NCBI GenBank assembly: GCA_030345135.1
Contig: CP128386.1
Location: 6,091,327 to 6,155,326, forward strand
DNA length: 64,000 nt
Direction: 5' to 3'
From: Chitinophagaceae bacterium DXS
Lineage (GTDB): Bacteria; Bacteroidota; Bacteroidia; Chitinophagales; Chitinophagaceae
Below, piece after piece: positions 37,008 to 45,010 of the stretch. Numbering within the stretch: the first letter of the stretch is position 1; each line of letters starts with the position of its first letter. The translations under genes were made by a program, and so were the position numbers. The notes under the pieces were generated by a model. The model did not search any database and was not told the DNA's origin. It was given only the letters and a program-made list of their open reading frames with translations.

Positions 37008-39008
37008 ATGAAAAAAATAAAGTTACCCCGGTATATTCTTTGGATAGGCTATAACGCGATCATTTTTTTGTTGTTAATGACGTTGCTCAGACTGGCATTG
37101 ATGCTGGCTTTTAAGGTTCCGGAAGGCTCAAAGAATGTGATTGGCAAATCGCTTATCCTGGGTATAAGGTATGATTTAAGGATGGTATGTATTGCTTCAC
37201 TGATTTTTTTCGTGCTCGGCTGCATTCCGCCGTTGCATCCATTGGATAAGAAATGGGGAAAACGAATCAGTTTCTGGATCTGGGGCGTTATCATTCTCGT
37301 ATTTTCTTTCTTTTATGTTGTTGACTTTGCCAACTATGCATATCTCTCTCAGCGTTTAACAGCAGGCTTATTAAATTATTTGTATGATGCCAGGATCTCC
37401 ATGAGTATGGTCTGGCAGACCTACCATGTGGGATGGATCTTAGCCGCGCTTATTGTCGTGGTGATAGGGTTGCTGGGGCTGGTAAAATTATCTTACAATA
37501 AAGTATTAAGTGAGCCAAGGCCTACTTCAAAACCTGCAAGAATTATATGGTCCATTATATTTTTTCTGCTGTTGGGTTGGGGCGTTTTTGGCAGGGCCGG
37601 ACAGTTTCCGTTAAGATGGAGCGATGCCTATTCCCTCGGAGATGATTATGCGGCCAATCTCGCGTTAAATCCGTTTCAGTCTTTTTTCAGTTCATTGAAT
37701 TTCCGTCACTCAGGTTTTGAAAAGGATAAAGTTGAAGCAGCGTATCCTTTTATGGCCAAATACCTTGGCATTGATCCTGGCAGTGCACCGCTTACTTATA
37801 AAAGAACCGTTTCACCAGATTCGACAGCTCAGCAAGGCATTAGCAATGTAGTGCTGGTGATCTGTGAATCTTTCAGCGGTTACAAGAGTTCCATGTATGG
37901 CAATCCTTTAAACACGACGCCGTATTTCAACCAGTTGTGTAAAGAAGGGGTTTTCTTTGATCATTGTTTTACGCCTACGTATGGAACAGCACGTGGTGTT
38001 TGGGCAACGCTGACCGGCATGCCCGATGTTGAGCTGAATACGACAGCCAGCCGCAATCCCGGTGCAGTAGATCAGCATATCCTGATGAATGATTTTAAAA
38101 ATCACGAGAAGTTTTATTTTATCGGCGGAAGTGCAAGCTGGGCAAACATCCGGGGCTTTTTGACCAATAATATCCAAGGGCTTCATTTGTACGAGCAGGA
38201 TGATTATGATGCGCCTAAAATTGATGTATGGGGTGTAAGCGACAAAAACATGATGCTGGGCGCTAACAAGGTGCTGGCAAAACAGGACAAGCCGTTTTTT
38301 GCGGTATTGCAAACTGCCGATAATCACAGACCATATACGATTCCAAAAGAAGATCAACAAGAGTTTAAAATCATAAAAGTGCCTGCCGACAGTTTAAAGA
38401 AATATGGTTTTGCTACGCTTGACGAGTTTAATGCCTTCCGCTATACAGACTACTGTTTCGAGAAGTTTATGGAAGCCGCTAAGAAGGAGAAGTATTTTAA
38501 TAATACATTGTTTGTATTTATTGGCGATCATGGAATTCGCGGAGACGCCTCGTCCATGATGCCCGCTGTGTTTACTGAGCAGGGATTGACGAATGAGCAT
38601 GTGCCCTTACTGTTCTACTCCCCGGCGTTTGTTAAGCCTAAAAGAATAAGTTATCTGGCCTCCCAGGTGGATGTGTTACCCACTATTGCCGGGTTATGTA
38701 ATATTCCTTATGTAAATACGGCTTTGGGTGTTGATCTATTGAATGATAAGCGCATTTTGGCCGATAACGGCAAAAGTAACTGTACGTTCATTTTTGAACC
38801 GGATTCAAGAAGGATAGGCATTATTCACGACGATCTTTATTATAGCTATGGCCTACAAAAAGGCGGCCCTGATCAGATCAGCAGTATTAAAAACAACGAT
38901 AAGGTTGAGTTGACCGATTCATTGAGAAACAAATACCGCGCTCTGTCCGATGCATTTTACCATACAGCACGTTATATGCTGTTCAATAATAAAAAACCTT
39001 TACAATAA
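37008..39008 (+). CDS. LTA-synthase-family sulfatase-fold membrane protein
   Basis: 666 residues. Five membrane segments occupy roughly residues 10-200, then an extracytoplasmic alkaline-phosphatase/sulfatase domain begins at NVVLVICESFSGYKSS. The metal-binding glutamate (CESF), the nucleophile threonine region (FTPTYGTARGVWATLTG) and FIGDHGIRGD are present, as in LtaS and phosphoglycerol/phosphoethanolamine transferases. It probably transfers a phospholipid head group to a glycan or lipid in the periplasm; the acceptor is unknown. In Gram-negative Bacteroidota this family is widespread, so lipoteichoic acid itself is not implied. Confidence 0.88.
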   Translation: MKKIKLPRYILWIGYNAIIFLLLMTLLRLALMLAFKVPEGSKNVIGKSLILGIRYDLRMVCIASLIFFVLGCIPPLHPLDKKWGKRISFWIWGVIILVFSFFYVVDFANYAYLSQRLTAGLLNYLYDARISMSMVWQTYHVGWILAALIVVVIGLLGLVKLSYNKVLSEPRPTSKPARIIWSIIFFLLLGWGVFGRAGQFPLRWSDAYSLGDDYAANLALNPFQSFFSSLNFRHSGFEKDKVEAAYPFMAKYLGIDPGSAPLTYKRTVSPDSTAQQGISNVVLVICESFSGYKSSMYGNPLNTTPYFNQLCKEGVFFDHCFTPTYGTARGVWATLTGMPDVELNTTASRNPGAVDQHILMNDFKNHEKFYFIGGSASWANIRGFLTNNIQGLHLYEQDDYDAPKIDVWGVSDKNMMLGANKVLAKQDKPFFAVLQTADNHRPYTIPKEDQQEFKIIKVPADSLKKYGFATLDEFNAFRYTDYCFEKFMEAAKKEKYFNNTLFVFIGDHGIRGDASSMMPAVFTEQGLTNEHVPLLFYSPAFVKPKRISYLASQVDVLPTIAGLCNIPYVNTALGVDLLNDKRILADNGKSNCTFIFEPDSRRIGIIHDDLYYSYGLQKGGPDQISSIKNNDKVELTDSLRNKYRALSDAFYHTARYMLFNNKKPLQ

Positions 39009-39114
39009 TATTTGCATTTTAAGACTTACATATTAAAGAAAAAGCATAATTTGTGAGCTGCGTGAAAGGAATAGTGCAATCAGGTTTCCCTTGCCATTCT
39101 TAAAAACGAACTAG

Positions 39115-39507
39115 ATGAAAACCTTTTTCTTTTTAGCAGGCTTATGCTGCTTGTCAAGTGCTTTTGCCCAGACAAATGAAAAGCAAAACGACTTTTTTAG
39201 TAAGCCGGAAGCTTTTAAGAACAGCAAACCCTCAGCAGATTTCAATAAAAAAATGTTACTAAAGAGAATTAAGCCGGTTCCGGATCAGGTGCGCCGCGCG
39301 GATCCGGAAAACGGTAACATGCCGAATGGTATCCCCGTGGAGAACAGAGAAATGTATAAACCAAAAGATCAATATTCCATTGGCAATGGCCTGATGGCTT
39401 TTGAATCTCCTTTAGATAAAATGAAAGTAATAAGCCCGGACAGCACTTTTCATTCTAACATGCCAATGCCCAAAATGTATCTAAGCTTTAAGTCAGAAAC
39501 TAAATAA
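39115..39507 (+). CDS. Small secreted hypothetical protein
   Basis: 130 residues with a clear signal peptide (MKTFFFLAGLCCLSSAFAQ). The mature part is hydrophilic and proline/methionine rich (NGNMPNGIPVENREMYKP; HSNMPMPKMYLS) with no cysteine after the signal. I recognise no domain. It is 106 bp after the sulfatase gene on the same strand and may share its transcript. Confidence 0.65.
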   Translation: MKTFFFLAGLCCLSSAFAQTNEKQNDFFSKPEAFKNSKPSADFNKKMLLKRIKPVPDQVRRADPENGNMPNGIPVENREMYKPKDQYSIGNGLMAFESPLDKMKVISPDSTFHSNMPMPKMYLSFKSETK

Positions 39508-39516
39508 TTAATAGTG

Positions 39517-39593
39517 TGGAGAACGGGTTTCAGGTAGCAAAACCTTCAACCTGATACCTGAAACCTCATACCTGATAGCTAAAGCCTTTTACC
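39517..39593. repeat. Short convergent GGTATCA-type tracts
   Basis: GGTTTCAGGTAGC follows the plus-strand gene; CCTGATACCTGAAACC, CATACC and TGATAGCT run into the minus-strand methyltransferase stop. They are inverted relative to each other. Confidence 0.6.
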
Positions 39594-40355
39594 TTACCTG
39601 ATCTTCTTCGCAAATATTACCATGCGCTGTGAGTTCCTGATATCATAGGGCGCAAGGTTGTAGTCGCCAAACATATCGGCAACCTGCATACCCTGGTAGG
39701 AGAGCATATCGGTGAAGTCACCGGGAGAAAATTTTGCAACCCGTTCGGTATATAGATGTTTTAATACTTTTCCTTTTTCTTCAACCTGTATCTGCTTGTA
39801 AAAATGCGTTGCACTGTGCCATCGGGCGATATGAAATACCACATCATTCACCGTTTTTTTCTCGTTTTTTACAAGATTGTCTTCGGCGTAATGTGTGTTC
39901 AGGTAGTCTATAACAAGTGTGCCGTTTGGTTTCAGACTTTGAGCAATAGTTCTTATTACATTGTCGTGCTCGCGTTCAGTACGGAAATAACCAAAAGAAT
40001 TGAAGAGGTTCAGCGCAATATCAAAATAGTTAATGTGAAAAGGCAGTCGCATATCATGTTGGAAAAAATGCAGGTTAGGAGTTTCCATTTTCCTGGCCTC
40101 ATCAATCAGGCGGAAAGAAATATCTATGCCGGTAACATCTAACCCCATTAACGACATTGCCCTGGTGTTGATACCGTTACCGCAACCTGCATCCAGTATT
40201 TTTTTCCCGTTGTCAGCCTCAAGTTTTGTAAGAACCCGTTGAATGAACTCCCAGGCCTCCTGCGAATTTCTGTACTGGTAGAGTAAATCGTAATAGGGAG
40301 ACGCGAACCAGTCAATATACCACTCAGTGCCCGGCATAATATTATTTTTATCCAT
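39594..40355 (-). CDS. Class I SAM-dependent methyltransferase
   Basis: 253 residues from the Met at 40355. A longer frame to 40505 adds a low-complexity leader that would overlap the glmM promoter, so it is rejected. Motif I KKILDAGCGNGINTRAMSLMG, DVTGIDIS with the acidic ribose-binding residue, FFQHDMRLPF, then FDIALNLFNSFGYF, an N-rich motif IV seen in a Bacteroidota methyltransferase group. The substrate is unknown. It diverges from glmM. Confidence 0.88.
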   Translation of the reverse strand: MDKNNIMPGTEWYIDWFASPYYDLLYQYRNSQEAWEFIQRVLTKLEADNGKKILDAGCGNGINTRAMSLMGLDVTGIDISFRLIDEARKMETPNLHFFQHDMRLPFHINYFDIALNLFNSFGYFRTEREHDNVIRTIAQSLKPNGTLVIDYLNTHYAEDNLVKNEKKTVNDVVFHIARWHSATHFYKQIQVEEKGKVLKHLYTERVAKFSPGDFTDMLSYQGMQVADMFGDYNLAPYDIRNSQRMVIFAKKIR

Positions 40356-40487
40356 TACAAATTTATTACGTGAATTGTTCATATACAAGTAAGTGAACAC
40401 TATGAATATTTTTTGATTATCGCAGTTGCAACTTTTGAAGCAAACGGTTGACTGATGATTCATTTTAAAAGTGTTGAATTTTTCTCC

Positions 40488-40495
40488 TATGTTTG
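40488..40495 (+). promoter_or_regulatory. Bacteroidota -7 promoter element before glmM
   Basis: TATGTTTG lies 21 bp before ATG 40517. No -33 TTTG is found at the expected distance. Confidence 0.4.
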
Positions 40496-40516
40496 TCAAC
40501 AGCAAAAAATATATGT

Positions 40517-41899
40517 ATGGCGCTTATTAAAAGTATTTCGGGGATTCGTGGTACAATAGGAGGAAAACCGGGTGAAACCTTAAGTCCGTTAGACGTTGTA
40601 AAGTTTACGGCTGCTTACGGTACCTGGTTGCTGCAAACAGGACCGGAGAACAGGAAAATTGTTGTTGGAAGAGATGGCAGAATAAGCGGTGAATTGGTAC
40701 AGCGCCTGGTTGTAAGTACACTGAATGCCCTGGGGCTGGATGTGATAGATGTTGGTTTAAGCACTACGCCGACCGTTGAAATGGCGGTCGTTTTTGAAAA
40801 AGCTGCAGGCGGTATTATACTCACTGCAAGCCACAATCCGAAAGAATGGAACGCGCTAAAATTATTGAATAGTAAAGGTGAATTTATAAGCGCTGAAGAT
40901 GGTGCAAAAGTGCTGGATATTGCTGCAAATGATAGCTACGAATTTGTATCCGTTGATAAGCTGGGTTCTTACAGAACTGATGATACGACGCTCGATAAGC
41001 ACATTGATGCAATTATAAATTATCCGTTGGTTGATGTGACTGCAATTAAGAAACGCAAGTTCAAAATTGTGATAGATGCTATCAACAGTACCGGCGCTAT
41101 TGCGGTGCCTGCTTTGTTAAGGGCGCTTGGCGTAAAAGATATCGTTGTTTTGAATGAAGAGGTGAACGGAAAATTTGCACATAATCCTGAACCATTGCCA
41201 CAGCATCTTACAGGATTGTGCAACGAAGTAAATAAGCAACAGGCTGATTTGGGTATTGCAGTTGATCCCGATGTTGATCGCTTATGCTTTGTTTGTGAAG
41301 ATGGAACTTTATTTGGTGAAGAATATACATTGGTGGCCGTTGCCGATTATGTTTTGCAACATAAAAAAGGCAATACGGTAAGCAATATGTCATCCACCAG
41401 GGCTTTAAAAGACATAACGCTTAAAAACGGGGGAGAATATTTTCCAAGTGCTGTTGGCGAAGTGAATGTTGTAAATAAAATGAAACAGGTGAATGCCGTA
41501 ATTGGTGGTGAAGGTAACGGCGGTATTATTGTTCCGGACCTGCATTATGGTCGTGATGCATTGATTGGTATTGCGCTGTTCTTAACTCAATTGGCTCAGA
41601 CCAAAAAAAGCGTAAAACAATTGCGTGGCACGTATCCCGACTACTTTATCAGCAAGAACAAAATTGAGCTCAATAAAGGCATCGATATCACACGCATTTT
41701 CGATCATATTCAAAAGAAATATAAAAACAATCCGATCAATACAGACGATGGATTAAAGATCGAATTCGAGAACGACTGGGTACACCTGCGTACGAGCAAC
41801 ACTGAGCCGATCATCCGCATTTACGCAGAAAGCAGCTTTGAAACAACTGCCGACAATATTGCAAAGCGCATAATGCACGACATCAAAGAAAGCATTTAG
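40517..41899 (+). CDS. glmM: Phosphoglucosamine mutase (phosphohexomutase family)
   Basis: 460 residues from ATG 40517. The four family motifs are present: the phosphoserine loop LTASHNPKEWN (S105), the metal loop DPDVDR (250-255), the sugar loop GGEGNGG near 334, and the phosphate-binding RTSNTEPIIRIY near the C-terminus. GlmM converts glucosamine-6-P to glucosamine-1-P for peptidoglycan and LPS. The short form with SISGIRGTIGG at the N-terminus is what Bacteroidota carry as GlmM, although phosphomannomutase activity cannot be excluded. The stop is followed 4 bp later by AAGTACGAAG repeats. Confidence 0.88.
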   Translation: MALIKSISGIRGTIGGKPGETLSPLDVVKFTAAYGTWLLQTGPENRKIVVGRDGRISGELVQRLVVSTLNALGLDVIDVGLSTTPTVEMAVVFEKAAGGIILTASHNPKEWNALKLLNSKGEFISAEDGAKVLDIAANDSYEFVSVDKLGSYRTDDTTLDKHIDAIINYPLVDVTAIKKRKFKIVIDAINSTGAIAVPALLRALGVKDIVVLNEEVNGKFAHNPEPLPQHLTGLCNEVNKQQADLGIAVDPDVDRLCFVCEDGTLFGEEYTLVAVADYVLQHKKGNTVSNMSSTRALKDITLKNGGEYFPSAVGEVNVVNKMKQVNAVIGGEGNGGIIVPDLHYGRDALIGIALFLTQLAQTKKSVKQLRGTYPDYFISKNKIELNKGIDITRIFDHIQKKYKNNPINTDDGLKIEFENDWVHLRTSNTEPIIRIYAESSFETTADNIAKRIMHDIKESI

Positions 41900-41902
41900 A
41901 AA

Positions 41903-42540
41903 AGTACGAAGTGTTAAGTACGAAGTACGAATGATTTAAACCATATAGGGCATATAAGGGAACATATAAGGAAAACTTACATGCTCTTATATGCCGTCTG
42001 TACAACCGGTGAATAGTCAATAGTCAATGGTGAAGGGCACAAACTGGCTGAGTAGGCATAAACTACCCTAGTCAGCATTAACCCAGGGGGGTAAGGTCTT
42101 ACACGCCCTTATATGACTTCTATACAACTAGTGAATAGTGAATGGTCAATGGTGAAGGTCCGAACTGGTTAAGTAAATATATTGTCGTTTAAGTGTTACT
42201 ATTATCCTGGGCAAAAGCTCTTATTTGCTCTTATATTTCTTAAATGGTTTAAAAAACTTCGCTTGGGTCAGCTTTAGGCTTTGGGCTTTAAGCTTTATCA
42301 GTTGTTTACAAAGAAACGTTGGCACCCGACACCTTATTTATATGGTTTAAAAAACTTCGCTTGGGTCAGCTTTCAGCTTTAGGCTTTAGGCTTTAAGCTT
42401 TATCAGTTGTTAACAAAGAAACGTTGGCGCGGCCGACACTTTACTTATATGGTTTTAAACATTTTTTCAATATTTTACGGATTCACCAATAAATACTGCT
42501 TATAAATTAAGTACTTCGTAACTCGTACTTCGTACTTATT
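41903..42540. repeat. Repeat-filled intergenic region with two tandem duplications
   Basis: There is no gene in 724 bp. AAGTACGAAG words at 41903-41930 are mirrored by CGTACTTCGTACTT at 42518-42538. A segment of about 65 bp containing GTGAATAGT words (41986-42050) recurs at 42108-42172. A unit starting ATGGTTTAAAAAACTTCGC is tandemly duplicated (42244-42341 and 42342-42448); the second copy is longer mainly because it has an extra TTTAGGC heptad. A third partial copy starts at 42449. Confidence 0.75.
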
Positions 42541-42596
42541 TTGTTTCGATTTAGTAAAACTTACCTTCATCACGTTCTCACTTCATCGGGATTTTT

Positions 42597-42604
42597 TACC
42601 TTTG
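42597..42604 (+). promoter_or_regulatory. Bacteroidota -7 promoter element before cysteine desulfurase
   Basis: TACCTTTG followed by C, 19 bp before the start codon. Confidence 0.45.
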
Positions 42605-42623
42605 CACAACTTTTTTTTTCAGT

Positions 42624-43751
42624 ATGAGAAGAATATACCTGGATAATGCCGCTACTACGCCTTTGGATGAGTGTGTACTTGATGCCATGATGCCTTATCT
42701 TACATCACAGTTCGGAAATCCTTCATCAATATACAGTTACGGTCGCGAAAGCCGCCTGGCTATTGAAAATGCGCGTAAAAGTGTAGCAAAGATCCTGAAC
42801 GCCCATCCGGCTGAAATATTCTTTACCAGTGGTGGAACAGAGAGCAGTAATACTGCTATTAACGCTTCGGTAAGGGATTTAGGCTGCAAGCACATTATTT
42901 CTTCTCCTGTAGAGCATCATGCTACTTTACATACTGTAGAACATCTCCATAAAACCGGCGAAGCCGCTTTAAGTTATGTAAAGCTGCTGCCCGATGGTCA
43001 CGTTGATCTGGCTGATCTGGAAAAGCTTCTGAGTGAAAGTACCGATAAGTGCCTGGTTACCTTAATGCATGCCAACAACGAAATAGGCAATATGCTGAAT
43101 ATTCATGCTGTTGGCGAGTTATGTAAAAAGTATGACGCCATCTTCCATAGTGATACTGTGCAAACGGTTGGCCATTTTCCCTTCGATCTCAGAAATACCT
43201 ACGTTCATTTTATAACTGGTGCCGGACATAAGTTTCACGGTCCAAAAGGTGTGGGTATCCTCTATGTTAATGAGAATATTAAGATCACTCCTTTTGTGCA
43301 TGGCGGATCGCAGGAACGCAATATGCGCGCGGGTACAGAAAACCTGTACGGAATTGTCGGTTTTGCCAAAGCCCTGGAACAGGCGACTGCCAATTATGAA
43401 AAGGACAGCGCATATATAAAAAGTCTCAAGTTGTACATGATGGAACAGCTGCAGCAACATCTTGGCGACGTGTCTTTTAATGGCGATGTGTTAGGATGTA
43501 GCCTGTATACTGTATTAAATGCAAGTTTCCCCAAAACTGATAAAAGCGAAATGCTGCTTTTCAGCCTGGATATAAACAACATCTGTGCTTCAGGCGGAAG
43601 TGCCTGTACAAGCGGCGCCGATGCCGGCAGTCACGTCATCCGGTCAATCGCCAACGATCCCGATCGCGTAGCTGTACGATTTTCCTTCAGCAAATACAAT
43701 ACAAAGGAAGAGATTGACGAAGTGGTAGAAAAGCTGAAAACGCTGATATAG
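42624..43751 (+). CDS. Cysteine desulfurase (NifS/IscS family)
   Basis: 375 residues of a PLP fold-type I enzyme. Seen: YLDNAATTPLD at the N-terminus, FTSGGTESSNTA (70s), VEHHATLHT, HANNEIGN, HSDTVQTVGHFP, the PLP lysine K203 in GAGHKFHGPKG, and the catalytic cysteine C328 in ASGGSACTSG. The long loop around C328 places it in class I (NifS/IscS) rather than SufS. It removes sulfur from cysteine as a persulfide for Fe-S clusters or tRNA thiolation. No iscU or mnmA is adjacent, so the sulfur acceptor is unknown. Its TAG stop is the first base triplet of a TAGCTATCAGCT repeat. Confidence 0.92.
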   Translation: MRRIYLDNAATTPLDECVLDAMMPYLTSQFGNPSSIYSYGRESRLAIENARKSVAKILNAHPAEIFFTSGGTESSNTAINASVRDLGCKHIISSPVEHHATLHTVEHLHKTGEAALSYVKLLPDGHVDLADLEKLLSESTDKCLVTLMHANNEIGNMLNIHAVGELCKKYDAIFHSDTVQTVGHFPFDLRNTYVHFITGAGHKFHGPKGVGILYVNENIKITPFVHGGSQERNMRAGTENLYGIVGFAKALEQATANYEKDSAYIKSLKLYMMEQLQQHLGDVSFNGDVLGCSLYTVLNASFPKTDKSEMLLFSLDINNICASGGSACTSGADAGSHVIRSIANDPDRVAVRFSFSKYNTKEEIDEVVEKLKTLI

Positions 43752-43790
43752 CTATCAGCTGTCAGCTATTAGCTATCAGCTTGTGTTGCC
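43749..43790 (+). repeat. AGCTATC heptads at cysteine desulfurase 3' end
   Basis: TAGCTATCAGCTGTCAGC and AGCTATTAGCTATCAGC start at the stop codon itself. The next 150 bp (43791-43942) show nothing recognisable apart from a degenerate CATCGTAT lead-in to the array. Confidence 0.7.
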
Positions 43791-43942
43791 TGACTGAGGC
43801 CTTTATCGTCTTGGATAATATTTTTCTGCGCCACATGATTTATGGCTGAAACTATAGTTTTGATCTGTCACAGAAGCCTGGTGCAGGTTATGTGCCAGTC
43901 CACATCGTATTAACATCGTATAGAAGAGTTTGCAAAAATCAG

Positions 43943-44971
43943 CCTGCCCGCACCAACGTACTTCGTAAATCGTACTTCATACTTACATCTAACATTGCAC
44001 GCCAAACCTGCGGCTTCCAACATCGTACACCGTACATCTAACATCGTACATCATCGTGCCCCTTAAAAATGAGCCTGCCCGCACCAGCGTACTTCGTAGC
44101 TTGCACTTCGTACTTAAACCCAACATTGTACCTCAAACCCGCGGCTTCCAACATCGTACACCGTACATCTAACATCGTACATCATCGTGGCCCTTAAAAA
44201 TGAGCCTGCCCGCACCAACGTACTTCGTAAATCGTACTTCGTACTTACATCTAACATTGCACACCAAACCCGCGGCTTCCAACATCGTACATAGTACATC
44301 TAACATCGTACATCATCGTGCCCCTTAAAAAATCGCCTGCCCGCACCAACGTACTTCGTAGCTTGCACTTCGTACTTAAACCCAACATTGTACCTCAAAC
44401 CCGCGGCTTCCAACATCGTACACCTTACATCTAACATCGTACATCATCGTGGCCCTTAAAAAATCGCCTGCCCGCACCAACGTACTTCGTAAATCGTACT
44501 TCGTACTTACATCTAACATTGCACACCAAACCCGCAGCTTCCAACATCGTACATAGTACATCTAACACCGTACATCATCGTGCCCCTTAAAAAATCGCCT
44601 GCCCGCACCAACGTACTTCGTAAATCGTACTTCGTACTTACATCTAACATTGCACACCAAACCCGCGGCTTCCAACATCGTACACCGTACATCTAACATC
44701 GTACATCATCGTGCCTCTTAAAAATGAGCCTGCCCGCACCAACGTACTTCGTAAATCGTACTTCATACTTACATCTAACATTGCACGCCAAACCCGCGGC
44801 TTCCAACATCGTACACCGTACATCTAACATCGTACATCATCGTGGCCCTTAAAAATGAGCCTGCCGCACCAACGTACTTCGTAAATCGTACTTCGTACTT
44901 ACATCTAACATTGCACACCAAACCCGCGGCTTCCAACATCGTACATCGTACATCTAACACCGTACATCATC
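43943..44971. repeat. Tandem array of eight 131-bp units
   Basis: Units begin with CCTGCCCGCACCAACG at 43943, 44074, 44205, 44336, 44467, 44598, 44729 and 44860, so the period is exactly 131 bp throughout; the last unit is truncated. Each unit contains CGTACTTCGTAAATCGTACT words, a unique core with CCGCGGCTTCCAACATCG, CGTACATC words, and a CCCTTAAAAA joint. Units 2 and 4 share a distinct variant (AGCTTGCACTTCG) and units 3 and 5 share CATAGTACAT, so a two-unit block was duplicated. 131 is not divisible by three, so it does not encode a repeat protein. Confidence 0.95.
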
Positions 44972-44981
44972 CATTCCTCCC

Positions 44982-44989
44982 TATCTTTG
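44982..44989 (+). promoter_or_regulatory. Bacteroidota -7 promoter element before carboxylase gene
   Basis: TATCTTTG lies 22 bp before ATG 45011, 10 bp after the end of the 131-bp array. The array occupies the place of the -33 region. Confidence 0.45.
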
Positions 44990-45010
44990 TTATACTAACA
45001 ATTGTATGGT

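Noticed and set aside
40356-40505. Longer N-terminus for the methyltransferase
   Set aside because: The extra 50 residues are low-complexity, overlap the glmM promoter and carry none of the family's sequence.
44114-44960. Repeated ORFs of about 61 codons on the minus strand inside the 131-bp array
   Set aside because: They are mirror products of the tandem repeat. The 131-bp period is not a multiple of three, so no continuous repeat protein exists, and the content is the heptad words.
43943-44971. CRISPR array
   Set aside because: The units are contiguous 131-bp repeats with no unique spacers, and no cas genes are present.
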